Positions 17,284 to 26,075 of a stretch of DNA of 64,000 bases are shown one piece after another. The notes beneath the pieces are model-generated. The model did not search any database, was not told where the DNA came from, and saw nothing but the letters and a program-made list of their open reading frames with translations. The DNA is from CAYIHX01 sp964363305 (GTDB taxonomy: Bacteria; Bdellovibrionota; UBA1018), in NCBI GenBank assembly GCA_964363305.1, contig CAYIHX010000010.1, positions 1 through 64,000 of the forward strand, written 5' to 3'. Every line of letters begins with the position of its first letter. The stretch's first letter is position 1. Both the position numbers and the translations under genes were made by a program.

Positions 17284-18319
17284 GGGGCACCGCCTGGAAG
17301 TCGAGCAATCGAACGGCATCTCCGGTTTTTCGGAGCACCCGTTCGATCAGTTTGTTTTTTTTCTCTAAATCATCCGAAGGGAGATACAGGAAGAAGCATC
17401 CGCCGCCCCCCGCTCCGCAGATCTTACCCGTACCGCCGAAATCCTTCTCGCAGAGGGCAAAGGCCTGATCCATGGCGGGCGTGGAAATTTCAGCGGCGAG
17501 GGTTCGTCGCGCGGTCCATTCCCGATGGATCGCCTCTCGAACACCCTGCCAATCGTTCGTTCGGAGGGCGGCCCCGAGCTCGTGGGTCGCGGCGATGATC
17601 TGAGCAAAGCGCTCGCGGACCTTGTTTTCACCATCGATATAACTCTTGTACAGGGCCCAGTTATTGATGCCTGAGTTCCGCGACTGGCCTGAATAAAAGA
17701 GCGCGAGGCGATTCTGGAGAGGTGCAAGCAGGGCAGGCGCGAAAGACTCTCGTTTATGGCGACTGACGCCCCAATGAAGCGATTGCAGCCCGCCGTGCAT
17801 TGCGGCGTAGTAGTCCTGTACCCCCGCCGGAACGCGAATCACCGTCGTTTCAATGTCGCGGGTGATCTCAACGAGTGCGTCGCCCTCGGTCTCGGGATTG
17901 ATTTTACCCCGCGCCCAGGTAGCGAGGGCGCCGATCATGGCGACGCTCAGCGTGGACGAGCCACCCAGTCCCGCGCCCGCCGGGCTTTTGGCTTGAGTGC
18001 GCAGGGTCAAGGTGCCCCGGCCGATTTTGCCGTTGGTCTCCTCGACGAAATGGCGCAGCAGCTTTGCGTGCAGCTCGAGCTGCGGAACCGTTTTGAGCTG
18101 CGGAAGGTCTTTCCAGCGGAAGCGAAGTTCGTGCCCCTGGTCCGCACTTTGGAGCAGAACTTCATCGCCTTCTTCGCTGAAGTGGAGATCGGCCTCCGCG
18201 AAGAGGTTGATTCCGAGATTGATGGTGCATGCGCGTTCCGCCAGCAGATAGATCGGCCAGATGTCGACAGTGCCGCCAGCCAAATCGATTCGGGTAGGGG
18301 CGCGCGAATGAAGTTTCAT
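17258..18319 (-). CDS. GHMP-family sugar kinase (heptose-phosphate or fucose kinase type)
   Basis: A 353-residue kinase with the GHMP entry motif RAPTRIDLAGGTVDIWP, the ATP loop SPAGAGLGGSSTLSVA (about 110-125 from this start) and a C-terminal GTGKICGAGGGGCFFLY loop. The RAP...LAGG...D form is nearest to D-glycero-D-manno-heptose 7-phosphate kinase and related sugar kinases rather than to mevalonate kinases. The ATG at 18319 lies 4 nt after the hpt stop. The substrate cannot be fixed from sequence; an LPS heptose or salvaged sugar is possible. Confidence 0.8.
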   Translation of the reverse strand: MKLHSRAPTRIDLAGGTVDIWPIYLLAERACTINLGINLFAEADLHFSEEGDEVLLQSADQGHELRFRWKDLPQLKTVPQLELHAKLLRHFVEETNGKIGRGTLTLRTQAKSPAGAGLGGSSTLSVAMIGALATWARGKINPETEGDALVEITRDIETTVIRVPAGVQDYYAAMHGGLQSLHWGVSRHKRESFAPALLAPLQNRLALFYSGQSRNSGINNWALYKSYIDGENKVRERFAQIIAATHELGAALRTNDWQGVREAIHREWTARRTLAAEISTPAMDQAFALCEKDFGGTGKICGAGGGGCFFLYLPSDDLEKKNKLIERVLRKTGDAVRLLDFQAVPHGLEVNAR

Positions 18320-18323
18320 CGGC

Positions 18324-18863
18324 TTAGTGGGCACTCTCGACGATGCCAATATAGGGAAGACCACGGTACTTCCCCGCGAGGTCCACGCCGTATCCCACTA
18401 CGAAATCATTTCCGATTTTGAAGCCGACATAGTCGATGGGGATGTCGATTTTCAGGCTATCGGGTTTGAAAAGGAGCGAGCAGCTCTTCAGGGTAGCCGG
18501 TCGGCGGGATCGGAGCATGTTCATGATGTAAGAAAGCGTCAGTCCCGAGTCGACGATGTCTTCGACGACGATGACATGTTTGCCCTCGATGGGCTCATTG
18601 AGGTCCAGCGTGACCTTCACTTCGCCCGATGAGACCATTTTATTGCCGTAGCTGGAAACGCCGAGGAACTCGCACGTGAGGGCGAGATCGAGATTGCGGA
18701 TCAAGTCGGAAAAGAAAATAAAACTCCCCTTGAGCACGCAGATAAAGACCACTTCTTTACCTTCATAGTCATGGCGGATCTCCTGCGCGAGCTCGGCGAC
18801 GCGAGCCTGTAGTTTTATTTCCGGAATCAGGACCTTCAGCTTCTTTTCTTCAGACATAGGCAT
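18324..18863 (-). CDS. hpt: Hypoxanthine(-guanine) phosphoribosyltransferase
   Basis: A 179-residue type I PRTase that converts hypoxanthine or guanine and PRPP to IMP or GMP. The PRPP loop is VVEDIVDSGLTLSY; VLKGSFIF and YVGFKIGNDFVVGYGVD are also characteristic of HPRTs. It overlaps the upp-like gene upstream and is followed within 4 nt by the GHMP kinase. With tdk and upp it forms a nucleobase and nucleoside salvage block. Confidence 0.94.
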   Translation of the reverse strand: MPMSEEKKLKVLIPEIKLQARVAELAQEIRHDYEGKEVVFICVLKGSFIFFSDLIRNLDLALTCEFLGVSSYGNKMVSSGEVKVTLDLNEPIEGKHVIVVEDIVDSGLTLSYIMNMLRSRRPATLKSCSLLFKPDSLKIDIPIDYVGFKIGNDFVVGYGVDLAGKYRGLPYIGIVESAH

Positions 18864-19641
18864 TGTTTAGAATCTCTCCAAATCCGCCGCCGCCCGGCAC
18901 GATGTAGTCGTGATCGTTGAGGCCCTTTTCCTGACTCCACTTCGTTCCGGGCGCTAACGCCAAGACTTCGGGAGGAGACAGTCCGCGATCCACTCGGACG
19001 GCGTAAACTCTCAGTTCGGGAGCCTCTCTGGCGACCCGTTGAAGGTATTCTGGTGTCACGATGCAGTGAATCGCAACGAATTTCGCGCTTTTTGCCCCTT
19101 CCAGGGAGCGATAAAGATTCATGATTTCGACCATCGTCGAGCCGGTTGCCGCCATCGGGTCTGGGAAGAGGACGAGGGCCTCCTTCAGGTCTCCGCCGAT
19201 CTTGTGGCCCGAGACATGGCTTCCGGTGACGTGATGAGTAGACTCAGAAGATTGACGCGCAATCCCGATGTGATCCTGTCGAACTCCTGCGGGATTGAGG
19301 AGGTAGTTCAGTTCTTCGTAGCAAATCTGGGAGGGCACCGTACCGGCTCGTGCGAGATTGACGCAAATGGCCCGCTGGGAAACGCTCACTCCTCGCGTGC
19401 GGAGGAGGCCTGCCTGCGGGTGAAGATCCACCATTCGCGTGGGGATTTCGGTTTCGGAGGCGGCGCCTTCGGCTGCGAGTACTCGGGCGATGAGGTGGCG
19501 GTAGATCCGCTTGATGAGTTCATGGATCAGGGGCCCTTGGGTGTCCTTGGCGCAGAGCTTTCCGAGCCATGACGAGAGCACCGGATCGTCGAAAATTCGA
19601 AAGGCCTCGCCGTAGTGATGCTGTACCCAGGGGGATGACAT
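18850..19641 (-). CDS. Uracil phosphoribosyltransferase-like protein
   Basis: A 263-residue UPRTase-like protein, longer than the usual 208 residues through an N-terminal extension. The PRPP loop appears as FPDPMAATGSTM, and the uracil-binding C-terminus as GLNDHDYIVPGGGGFGE, in which the normal GLGD is replaced by GGGG. It would make UMP from uracil and PRPP. It sits 3 nt after tdk and overlaps hpt. The changed uracil loop means another pyrimidine substrate is possible. Confidence 0.82.
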   Translation of the reverse strand: MSSPWVQHHYGEAFRIFDDPVLSSWLGKLCAKDTQGPLIHELIKRIYRHLIARVLAAEGAASETEIPTRMVDLHPQAGLLRTRGVSVSQRAICVNLARAGTVPSQICYEELNYLLNPAGVRQDHIGIARQSSESTHHVTGSHVSGHKIGGDLKEALVLFPDPMAATGSTMVEIMNLYRSLEGAKSAKFVAIHCIVTPEYLQRVAREAPELRVYAVRVDRGLSPPEVLALAPGTKWSQEKGLNDHDYIVPGGGGFGEILNNAYV

Positions 19642-19644
19642 GGC

Positions 19645-20301
19645 TTACCCGAGCCGACCTTGCGGAGAACCTTCGCCGCCGGAGGTTGAGCCCCCTTGCG
19701 CGGGGAGGCCCATTGCACGGGCGAGAACGCCCTGTCCATCGGGCTCGTGGCAAAAGCGGCATCGCGGCTCGTACATTTCTTGAGCGCCCACAAGCACTCG
19801 CTCAGACGCCGCTCCCGTCGGGCCGCAGGTTCGCTGCGTTCTTGATGCGGCCCCGCCACAAACCATGCAGACCGCCTGCAGTTTGGTGACGCTTTCCGCG
19901 ATGGCAAGGAGGCGCGGCATGGGGCCGAAGGGTTGTCCGCGAAAGTCCATATCCAAGCCGGCGACGATGACTCGCACGCCGCGGTAAGCTATTTTTTGGG
20001 CAACCTCGACGATGCTCTCATCAAAAAATTGGGCCTCGTCGATGCCAACGACTCGGGTATTGTCGTCGAGTCGTTCCAGAATCTCCAATGAGCGCGCTAC
20101 TGGAATGGAAAGGATTTTTCCAGCATCGTGACTTTGAACGTGGTCTTCGCTGTATCGATTGTCGATGGCGGGTTTGAATACCTGGACCTTCAGGCGGCCG
20201 ATTTGCGCGCGTTTTAAACGGCGCAGCAACTCCTCGGTTTTGCCGCTGAACATGCTGCCACAGATAACCTCTACAGAACCGGAAAGTGCTCGATGAATCA
20301 T
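19645..20301 (-). CDS. tdk: Thymidine kinase (type II)
   Basis: A 218-residue thymidine kinase. Walker A is GSMFSGKTEELLRRL, the Mg-binding region is DEAQFFDESIVE, and the zinc-binding lasso has CMVCGGAASRTQR and CRFCHEPDG. It phosphorylates thymidine, and probably deoxyuridine, with ATP. The ATG at 20301 is chosen because family members begin a few residues before Walker A. The C-terminus is extended by about 20 Gly/Pro-rich residues after the last zinc knuckle. Confidence 0.94.
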   Translation of the reverse strand: MIHRALSGSVEVICGSMFSGKTEELLRRLKRAQIGRLKVQVFKPAIDNRYSEDHVQSHDAGKILSIPVARSLEILERLDDNTRVVGIDEAQFFDESIVEVAQKIAYRGVRVIVAGLDMDFRGQPFGPMPRLLAIAESVTKLQAVCMVCGGAASRTQRTCGPTGAASERVLVGAQEMYEPRCRFCHEPDGQGVLARAMGLPAQGGSTSGGEGSPQGRLG

Positions 20302-20314
20302 GTCTTTCTTCGGC

Positions 20315-21397
20315 TTACTCGAGACCCGGGGTCCAGTCAAAGCCGCATTGTCGTGGGGTGCTTGAGGATGGGGCGGTGCAGCCAAGGAGGCGGCGCACCG
20401 TAGGGTGGGTGCCGAAAATGCGTTCGATCCGAATTTGAGGAGAGGGATGATAAGTGAGGTCTTCGTCGCGGAAGTCCTCTCGTTGTTCGCACAGGTCTCT
20501 CACGGAATTTTGTACGGCCTTTCGAAGTTGCTGAGCGTCAAATTCAGTCGCGTAACGCTCTAGCACCCGTGCTGTGATTTGGACACCGATCCAATCGGAG
20601 AAAGCCTCGCTGAGATGGTCATGGCTCCCGCACTCATTTCGATTTTTTGTCAAAGCCACGACGCCGCTGGTTTGAAGGCATGCGGAGAGCCGATCGATGG
20701 CCGGAAGCGCGTGGCGAGCTTCTCTGAGTTCGCAGGGATCGATCGAGTGGGCGAGTTCATGAGCGAAGGTAAATACGAGGTTGAACCAGGAGCTGACTGC
20801 GAAAAGAAAGGCTCCGCCGACTCGAATTCGGAGCTTGCCACTTTGCATTCTCTGGAAAAAAACGCCGTTCTTCGTGTAGAGGTCGGGTTCGTCCGCATAG
20901 ACTTCCGCCGGAGGCGGAAGGTCGAGCCTGACTTTGTTGAGTGTGGTGCTGAGGACCTTTTTCTCGTGGGCGTTAAACACCGACGCGGGCTGTTCGCGGA
21001 TAAACCGCAGCATTTCGTTTCTTGTTCGTTCGAACGCGGTTCTCAGTTTTTGCACCCGGCTCCGGGAGTAGACGACTCGGACGAGTTCCTTGTAGGCTTC
21101 TTCCCTGGTCCATTCCGGATTTTCGAGCAGCAGTTCCTCGAACATCCTCAAAACTTCGATCTCTGCGTCGATATCGCGGCGAACGCGGCCGGTCGGGTCA
21201 CGCAGTGGCCACTGTGCGTCTTCGCAGATCGTCTCGTAAATATCCTCGCAGGGGTCTTCTTCCTGTGTCAGGGAGTGTTCGTCTCCTGAAATAGAGAGGG
21301 CCCCGGAATTCGGCTTCCGAAAGACCACCGCTCCTAGGACAACCAGCGCGAGAGCCAGGATGGGTGCAAGGATGCGGATGAAGAGTTTCTTGTGAAT
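20315..21397 (-). CDS. Membrane-anchored zinc metalloprotease, probable ATT start
   Basis: A gluzincin-type protease. HELAHSIDP gives the HExxH zinc motif, a downstream SEAFSDWIG supplies the third ligand Glu, and YHPSPQIRIERIFG near the C-terminus resembles the substrate-site histidine region of M13 (neprilysin-like) peptidases. The first standard start is GTG at 21328, but the same frame continues upstream through a membrane anchor (KKLFIRILAPILALALVVLG). That stretch has no ATG, GTG or TTG; ATT at 21397 lies 7 nt after GGGG of a GGGGTGA Shine-Dalgarno. I take ATT as start with reserve. The product would face the periplasm. Confidence 0.7.
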   Translation of the reverse strand: MHKKLFIRILAPILALALVVLGAVVFRKPNSGALSISGDEHSLTQEEDPCEDIYETICEDAQWPLRDPTGRVRRDIDAEIEVLRMFEELLLENPEWTREEAYKELVRVVYSRSRVQKLRTAFERTRNEMLRFIREQPASVFNAHEKKVLSTTLNKVRLDLPPPAEVYADEPDLYTKNGVFFQRMQSGKLRIRVGGAFLFAVSSWFNLVFTFAHELAHSIDPCELREARHALPAIDRLSACLQTSGVVALTKNRNECGSHDHLSEAFSDWIGVQITARVLERYATEFDAQQLRKAVQNSVRDLCEQREDFRDEDLTYHPSPQIRIERIFGTHPTVRRLLGCTAPSSSTPRQCGFDWTPGLE

Positions 21398-21401
21398 GGC
21401 C

Positions 21402-22211
21402 TCACCCCATCCATGTGGCGAACAGCCCGAACATCAGCAGCAGGATCGCGAAAAGTCCCGCGGCAATGAATCCAAAGAAAAGAACCTGCGGGAATAGGCC
21501 GACGATCAGCGCTCGTCCGGTGCTGATTCGATAGACCTCTCGAGTGGCGATGACCGTGATGATCCAGGTTCCTAGGCTTGCTAAAAAGCCTCCGATGAAC
21601 GGGATGCCTCTGAAGAGAGAGGCCGTCATCCCATACGATACGATGCGCACCGCCGATTCATAGTCGATATTGCGGGGCGAGCCATCGCGCCCGGGGGAGA
21701 TGAGCAGACGGGCCCCGATCCAAACCAGGAACGCGGTCACCAGGATGATGAGCGCAGTGGAGAAGGGATCCGTAATGACTGAGCCAACGCCGAACGCCCA
21801 GTCCTTGAGACCATCCCGAAGCATTTGGTATGGAGCGCCTTTTCCCAACGATTCGATTTCGGGAAGAGCCTCAAAAGAGCGTATGGCTTCATCGAAGCGG
21901 CGAGCGAGGCCGCCGCCGAAGACCAGGGACGCCAGGTAGCTGAGGGCGGTTCCGAGCCAGTGGCAAACGAGGGCGAACGCTAGAGGGCCGGAGATTCCCC
22001 CGGAGAGAGGGATTCGTCTGAAGTAGGCCGTGGGCCGAGTGAGGATAGTGCGAACATCGGTGAAAAAGCGACGAATCAGGGACGTACTGGGGAGCGCACG
22101 CAGGGGGGACGGTTCGCCGTCGGAAGACAAGGCGCGGCCACAGCTCATGCATTCACGAGTGTCTGCCGCATGGACGAAGCCGCAGTGGGGACATTTGCTT
22201 GCAGCAGTCAT
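21402..22211 (-). CDS. Zinc-ribbon Yip1-like membrane protein
   Basis: A 269-residue protein with a CxxC...CxxC ribbon at the N-terminus (C7, C10, C21, C24) and a Yip1-type domain of about five membrane helices, opening with IPLSGGISGPLAFALVCHW. Function is unknown; Yip1-like proteins in bacteria often sit with ABC or envelope genes. It overlaps the DUF4340 gene by 4 nt and ends 4 nt before the probable metalloprotease start, placing all three in one transcript. Confidence 0.78.
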   Translation of the reverse strand: MTAASKCPHCGFVHAADTRECMSCGRALSSDGEPSPLRALPSTSLIRRFFTDVRTILTRPTAYFRRIPLSGGISGPLAFALVCHWLGTALSYLASLVFGGGLARRFDEAIRSFEALPEIESLGKGAPYQMLRDGLKDWAFGVGSVITDPFSTALIILVTAFLVWIGARLLISPGRDGSPRNIDYESAVRIVSYGMTASLFRGIPFIGGFLASLGTWIITVIATREVYRISTGRALIVGLFPQVLFFGFIAAGLFAILLLMFGLFATWMG

Positions 22212-23740
22212 TTTTTCTCGCTCGGAATCGGGGCTGGCGTGGTCGGCTCAAAGTGATTCGCTGCAAAAGGGATCGCATCCAAAAGCGAGGGGTCAAGCAG
22301 GAGCGCCTCGTGAATCGCGCCAGCGGCTTTTAGGTCGCGAGCGTAGAGAGTGGTTCCGTCTTTCGCGTTCTTGGCTTTTGGTCCGGCTTTCACCTTCCAG
22401 AAGACGTAAGAGCGCAGGCCTTCATCTTGCTCATTCATGAGCTCGACGCGGACGCCGCCTTCTTCCCCGCCCGGAATCGCGCTGGCTCGAAAGAATTCGC
22501 GAATTCGGTTGCCGGTCATCCGGTCCAGCAGCGTATTCACCTTTTCGGGTGCTAGCGCGGTTTTTCCGTCCGTGTTCGCCCATTTTCCGTCCTTCTGGAT
22601 GAAGGCCAGGGGCGCTGGGCCTATTGCCTTGCCCGAGATACGAATTTTCCTCGTATTGAATCGATCCGTCGAAGTGAGAAGTTTTGCCCATCTCAGTTCG
22701 TTCAGATTTTTCGCAAGCCGATCTCGGGCCGCGGGATCCAGTTCGTAGAGCGGGTCGGAAGTCGAAAGTGTGGCATACAGAGGCGCCTTGGGTTTCGAGC
22801 CGTTTTGATACAGAAGCAGCGTGAGCGTGTCCCCGCCTTCTTTCGTCAGTGAAAGGGAAAGAGCCTGAGGCGAGCCTTTGAGTCTTGCCCGGGCCGGAGC
22901 CGAGGCTTTGTTCTCGGAGACGAAAGATTTTGCAGTGAGGAATCCGGCCGCGCTCAACAAGTTATCGATGGCCTCGAGATCGCCCGGGACGGTTTCTGCT
23001 TTTTCCTTCACGACCGAAGAGAGATTCCACGTGCCGTCTTTTTTGGTTCCGGAGATTTTGCTTTTTTGGGTTGCCAGCGTGAAGCTGACGACTTGATGAG
23101 TGGCGAGCGAAAATAGGCGCTTGTCACGCCAGTGAGTGAGGTCACGCTCGAAGTTGCTCTTGAAGTATGAAGGGACGAAGAGAACCTTCGATTCGTCGAA
23201 TTTCCCGGCCGCGCTGATCCCGCCGAAAAAACTTTCGCCGACGGGATGGAGGTCACCCAGCACCAGAGATTTGGTTGCGCCATCGCCGAAGGTCACATCC
23301 ACTCGACGAGACGTCTTTTGGGATCTCGAGGCGTCGTCCAGAAGGTACTCCTTCAGGAGGCGGGCTCTCTTGTCAGGAGTCTCGGGGGTGAGATCGATCG
23401 AATCGGTGGGTTGCAGGTTCGTGAGCGTGGTCAGGAGGGCGTTGACGTTGGCGTCATCCGCTTTGATCTTTACGGGCTCAGTGAGCTCCCATTTTGAGTT
23501 GTCCCCTGACTTACAAAGCTTCTGCTCGAGATCGAGGCACTTGAAGGAGAAAAAGGTCTTGCCGTCCCCGATCCGCAACATGGAGACGCCGTTTTCCTTG
23601 AGGTTCAGGATTCGCTTGGCATTGAGCTCTGATTCCGCCCGCTTTTCTTTCAGGCTGTGTTCATACCCGTACACGAGCAATCCGGCCACCGCGAGGATGG
23701 CCGCGAAAACCATTAAACGACCCCATTTGAGTTCGTTCAT
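22208..23740 (-). CDS. DUF4340 protein of a Gld-like ABC cluster
   Basis: A 510-residue protein with one N-terminal membrane helix (RLMVFAAILAVAGLLVYGY) and a large outward-facing domain with two repeats of the DUF4340 type (WELTEPVKIKADDANVNALL near 85, and KWANTDGKTALAPEKVNTLL near 385). DUF4340 genes regularly follow gldG-like genes; the protein is thought to work with that ABC system. It is coupled to gldG by an ATGA overlap. Confidence 0.85.
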   Translation of the reverse strand: MNELKWGRLMVFAAILAVAGLLVYGYEHSLKEKRAESELNAKRILNLKENGVSMLRIGDGKTFFSFKCLDLEQKLCKSGDNSKWELTEPVKIKADDANVNALLTTLTNLQPTDSIDLTPETPDKRARLLKEYLLDDASRSQKTSRRVDVTFGDGATKSLVLGDLHPVGESFFGGISAAGKFDESKVLFVPSYFKSNFERDLTHWRDKRLFSLATHQVVSFTLATQKSKISGTKKDGTWNLSSVVKEKAETVPGDLEAIDNLLSAAGFLTAKSFVSENKASAPARARLKGSPQALSLSLTKEGGDTLTLLLYQNGSKPKAPLYATLSTSDPLYELDPAARDRLAKNLNELRWAKLLTSTDRFNTRKIRISGKAIGPAPLAFIQKDGKWANTDGKTALAPEKVNTLLDRMTGNRIREFFRASAIPGGEEGGVRVELMNEQDEGLRSYVFWKVKAGPKAKNAKDGTTLYARDLKAAGAIHEALLLDPSLLDAIPFAANHFEPTTPAPIPSEKK

Positions 23741-25311
23741 TGCCTCCTCCTGAGGATCCAGAGGATGATTCCCGCCATTGCGATTGCAAGCGGCAGAATC
23801 AGCATCGAGAAAATCCCGATGGTGCCTGCGGCACGCGAGGAGAGCTCAAGCTTGCTCGGTGCGTCTTCGGCCTTTCGGACTGAGATCACGCTTTCGTCGT
23901 CGAGTACCCAGCTCACGGCGTTCGCGAAAAAGTCGAGATTGAGTCCGAAGCGCGCAAAGTTATTGTTGGCAAAGTTCGAGCTTCCAAAGACGACAAGGCG
24001 AGTTTTCTTCTCGGCTTTCGAGTCTTTGAGTTTTCCTTCTACCGCAATGGCTGCGTTGAAAGGACCGGCCTTTGTTTTCGAGGGGTCGACGGCCACCTTG
24101 CCTGTGGCAAATTGCTTGAGGTCGTTGATCAGCAGGCTCTTCGCCGTCGTTTGTCCTAGCCATTGCACGGTCAGGCCCTCGGGGGCGCCGGCGACGATCT
24201 CCAGAGGAGAGGTGAACGGGAAAAACGAATTCCCCTGAAAATCGCGTGAAATGGCGTTGTCTTTGGAGTAGGAAGCGATGATCGGCATCGACATGTCCTG
24301 ACCCAGGAGTTTGGATACGGGGTCGATGATGATCCCGAGGACAGGTTTGACATACCAATCCTTCATGAGTTCTTCGACGCCGCTAGGAAACTGGCCCGCC
24401 CGAATATCAAGGTCGAAGGAAAGAACCATACGGCCGCCGTTGGCGAGGTACTCGCGGAGCAGCTTCACCTCCGGAGCGAATAGTGCTTTCGCCGCCCCTA
24501 CGATTGCCACGGCGGTGCAGTCCTTGAGCGTGGTCGCGCCCTCGAGGACTGAAATGTCCTTTACGAGGTACGACTGGTCTTCAAGGGCTTTTTTGGCCAC
24601 CGTCATCCCGTCGGCCTCCTGGCCGCCAAAGCTTCGCTCCCCATGGCCGGTGATCGCGCACAAAGTGGGCGCGTGATCCTTGAGGAGTTTCATCAGAGCA
24701 TTGAGGACCTTTTCCTCCGTAGGCTCTTCGACCTGGGTATTGCGCTCGCCGACGGAGATCTGCAGCGTGTTGTATTTTTTGATCCCCGCTTGGCGCGCCC
24801 GAGCCGGTTCTTTATCGGGATCGACATACTCGACGTCAAACTTCGGGTTGAGCCCTTTCAGTTCGTCGAGGAGCGGGCGAGCCGTTTGCTGTCCGCCCTT
24901 CGCGTACAAAATAGCCTTGATCTCTCGGCTGAGGCCTTTAACTACTTTGACAGTCTGTTCGTTGAGGGTGTTTTGTTTGGAACGGGTCAGGTCGAGCTTT
25001 TGTGGATAGCGGAAGCCCACGAAGTTCACGATTCCAAGCAGCACGAGAGTCAGCACCGTGACGATCGTCGAATAGAGGCCGAAGGCGCCGGTCCGGGTGG
25101 AGAGTGCTTTGCGGTACCGGTAGATGAGGCCACCGGCGCATGCCACGGTGAGGACACTGAACACGACCGTGAGCCAGGTCATCTCTTGAAATACCGCGAC
25201 GGCGAAAAGAAGGCCGAGCAGCGAAAAGATGAGTCCCGTCCAGGCGCTGATGTTGATATTGTTCTCGGTCAGAAGCGATTTTTTGGTGTGGCCAGATTTT
25301 ACCATGGTCAT
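23737..25311 (-). CDS. GldG-like ABC transporter auxiliary protein
   Basis: A 524-residue protein with three N-terminal helices, a long periplasmic domain opening with DLTRSKQNTLNEQTVKVVKG, typical of GldG/DUF7088 proteins, and a C-terminal anchor (IGIFSMLILPLAIAMAGIIL). In Bacteroidetes, GldA/F/G support gliding; in other phyla the same set is an uncharacterised ABC exporter. It shares a TAATG overlap with the permease gene; a second ATG lies 6 nt downstream. Confidence 0.85.
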   Translation of the reverse strand: MTMVKSGHTKKSLLTENNINISAWTGLIFSLLGLLFAVAVFQEMTWLTVVFSVLTVACAGGLIYRYRKALSTRTGAFGLYSTIVTVLTLVLLGIVNFVGFRYPQKLDLTRSKQNTLNEQTVKVVKGLSREIKAILYAKGGQQTARPLLDELKGLNPKFDVEYVDPDKEPARARQAGIKKYNTLQISVGERNTQVEEPTEEKVLNALMKLLKDHAPTLCAITGHGERSFGGQEADGMTVAKKALEDQSYLVKDISVLEGATTLKDCTAVAIVGAAKALFAPEVKLLREYLANGGRMVLSFDLDIRAGQFPSGVEELMKDWYVKPVLGIIIDPVSKLLGQDMSMPIIASYSKDNAISRDFQGNSFFPFTSPLEIVAGAPEGLTVQWLGQTTAKSLLINDLKQFATGKVAVDPSKTKAGPFNAAIAVEGKLKDSKAEKKTRLVVFGSSNFANNNFARFGLNLDFFANAVSWVLDDESVISVRKAEDAPSKLELSSRAAGTIGIFSMLILPLAIAMAGIILWILRRRQ

Positions 25312-26075
25312 TATCTCCAGCGATACGAGTCAAGCACTCGGTGGGTAAGGAAAATTCCGAAAAAGATGAACGAAAAATAATAAATCAGATCAGACGTATT
25401 GACGATGCCCATGCTGAAGTTGTTGTAGTGCGAGATCAACGAAAGAAAGCCCAGGAATTCACCCATACTCCCTCCAGCGGCGGATTGCGCCCAGCTGATG
25501 AGCCAGAAGAATAGGCCCGTCGCGAACGAGAGGGCGCCGGCTACGATCTGGTTCTCCGTCATCGCCGAGAAGACCATGCCGATGACCAGGGTGCAGGAGG
25601 CCATGAGTAGCGTGCCGATATAGGAGCCGATGATCGGGCCGGGGTCGGGGTTCCCCGTGATCGCGAGAACGATGGGATAGAAGGCCGTCGTGCCCACCAT
25701 CACGGCCAGCAGGAGGAACGCGCTGGAGAATTTTCCGAGCACGATTTCCAGCATAGTGACTGGCGCGGTCATCAGAAGCTGAATCGTTTGATTTTTGCGT
25801 TCTTCAGCGAAGAGCCGCATGGTGATGAACGGGACGAGAAGCAGGAAAACCACATTCATATTTCCGAATACGGGCCGGATGATCTGATCCGTGATGCTTG
25901 CGCCTTTTCCCTGGTTGTACTGCTGATACTGCAGGTTCGCCGTGTGGAAATAGACGAGGCTCATGTAAAACATCCACCCCATGATGGCCGTGAAGCCCGC
26001 AATCACGAAGTAGGCGATGGGCGAAGTAAAGTAGCTTCGGAAGTCTCTGCGTGCGATGGTCCAGATATTTTTCAT
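25311..26075 (-). CDS. ABC-2 type permease, GldF-like
   Basis: A 254-residue permease with six membrane segments, starting IARRDFRSYFTSPIAYFV, the hallmark of the GldF/NosY-like ABC-2 group. RLFAEERKNQTIQLLMTAPV is the conserved cytoplasmic loop. It pairs with the ATPase gene directly upstream (4-nt overlap) and with the GldG-like protein downstream. Confidence 0.88.
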   Translation of the reverse strand: MKNIWTIARRDFRSYFTSPIAYFVIAGFTAIMGWMFYMSLVYFHTANLQYQQYNQGKGASITDQIIRPVFGNMNVVFLLLVPFITMRLFAEERKNQTIQLLMTAPVTMLEIVLGKFSSAFLLLAVMVGTTAFYPIVLAITGNPDPGPIIGSYIGTLLMASCTLVIGMVFSAMTENQIVAGALSFATGLFFWLISWAQSAAGGSMGEFLGFLSLISHYNNFSMGIVNTSDLIYYFSFIFFGIFLTHRVLDSYRWR

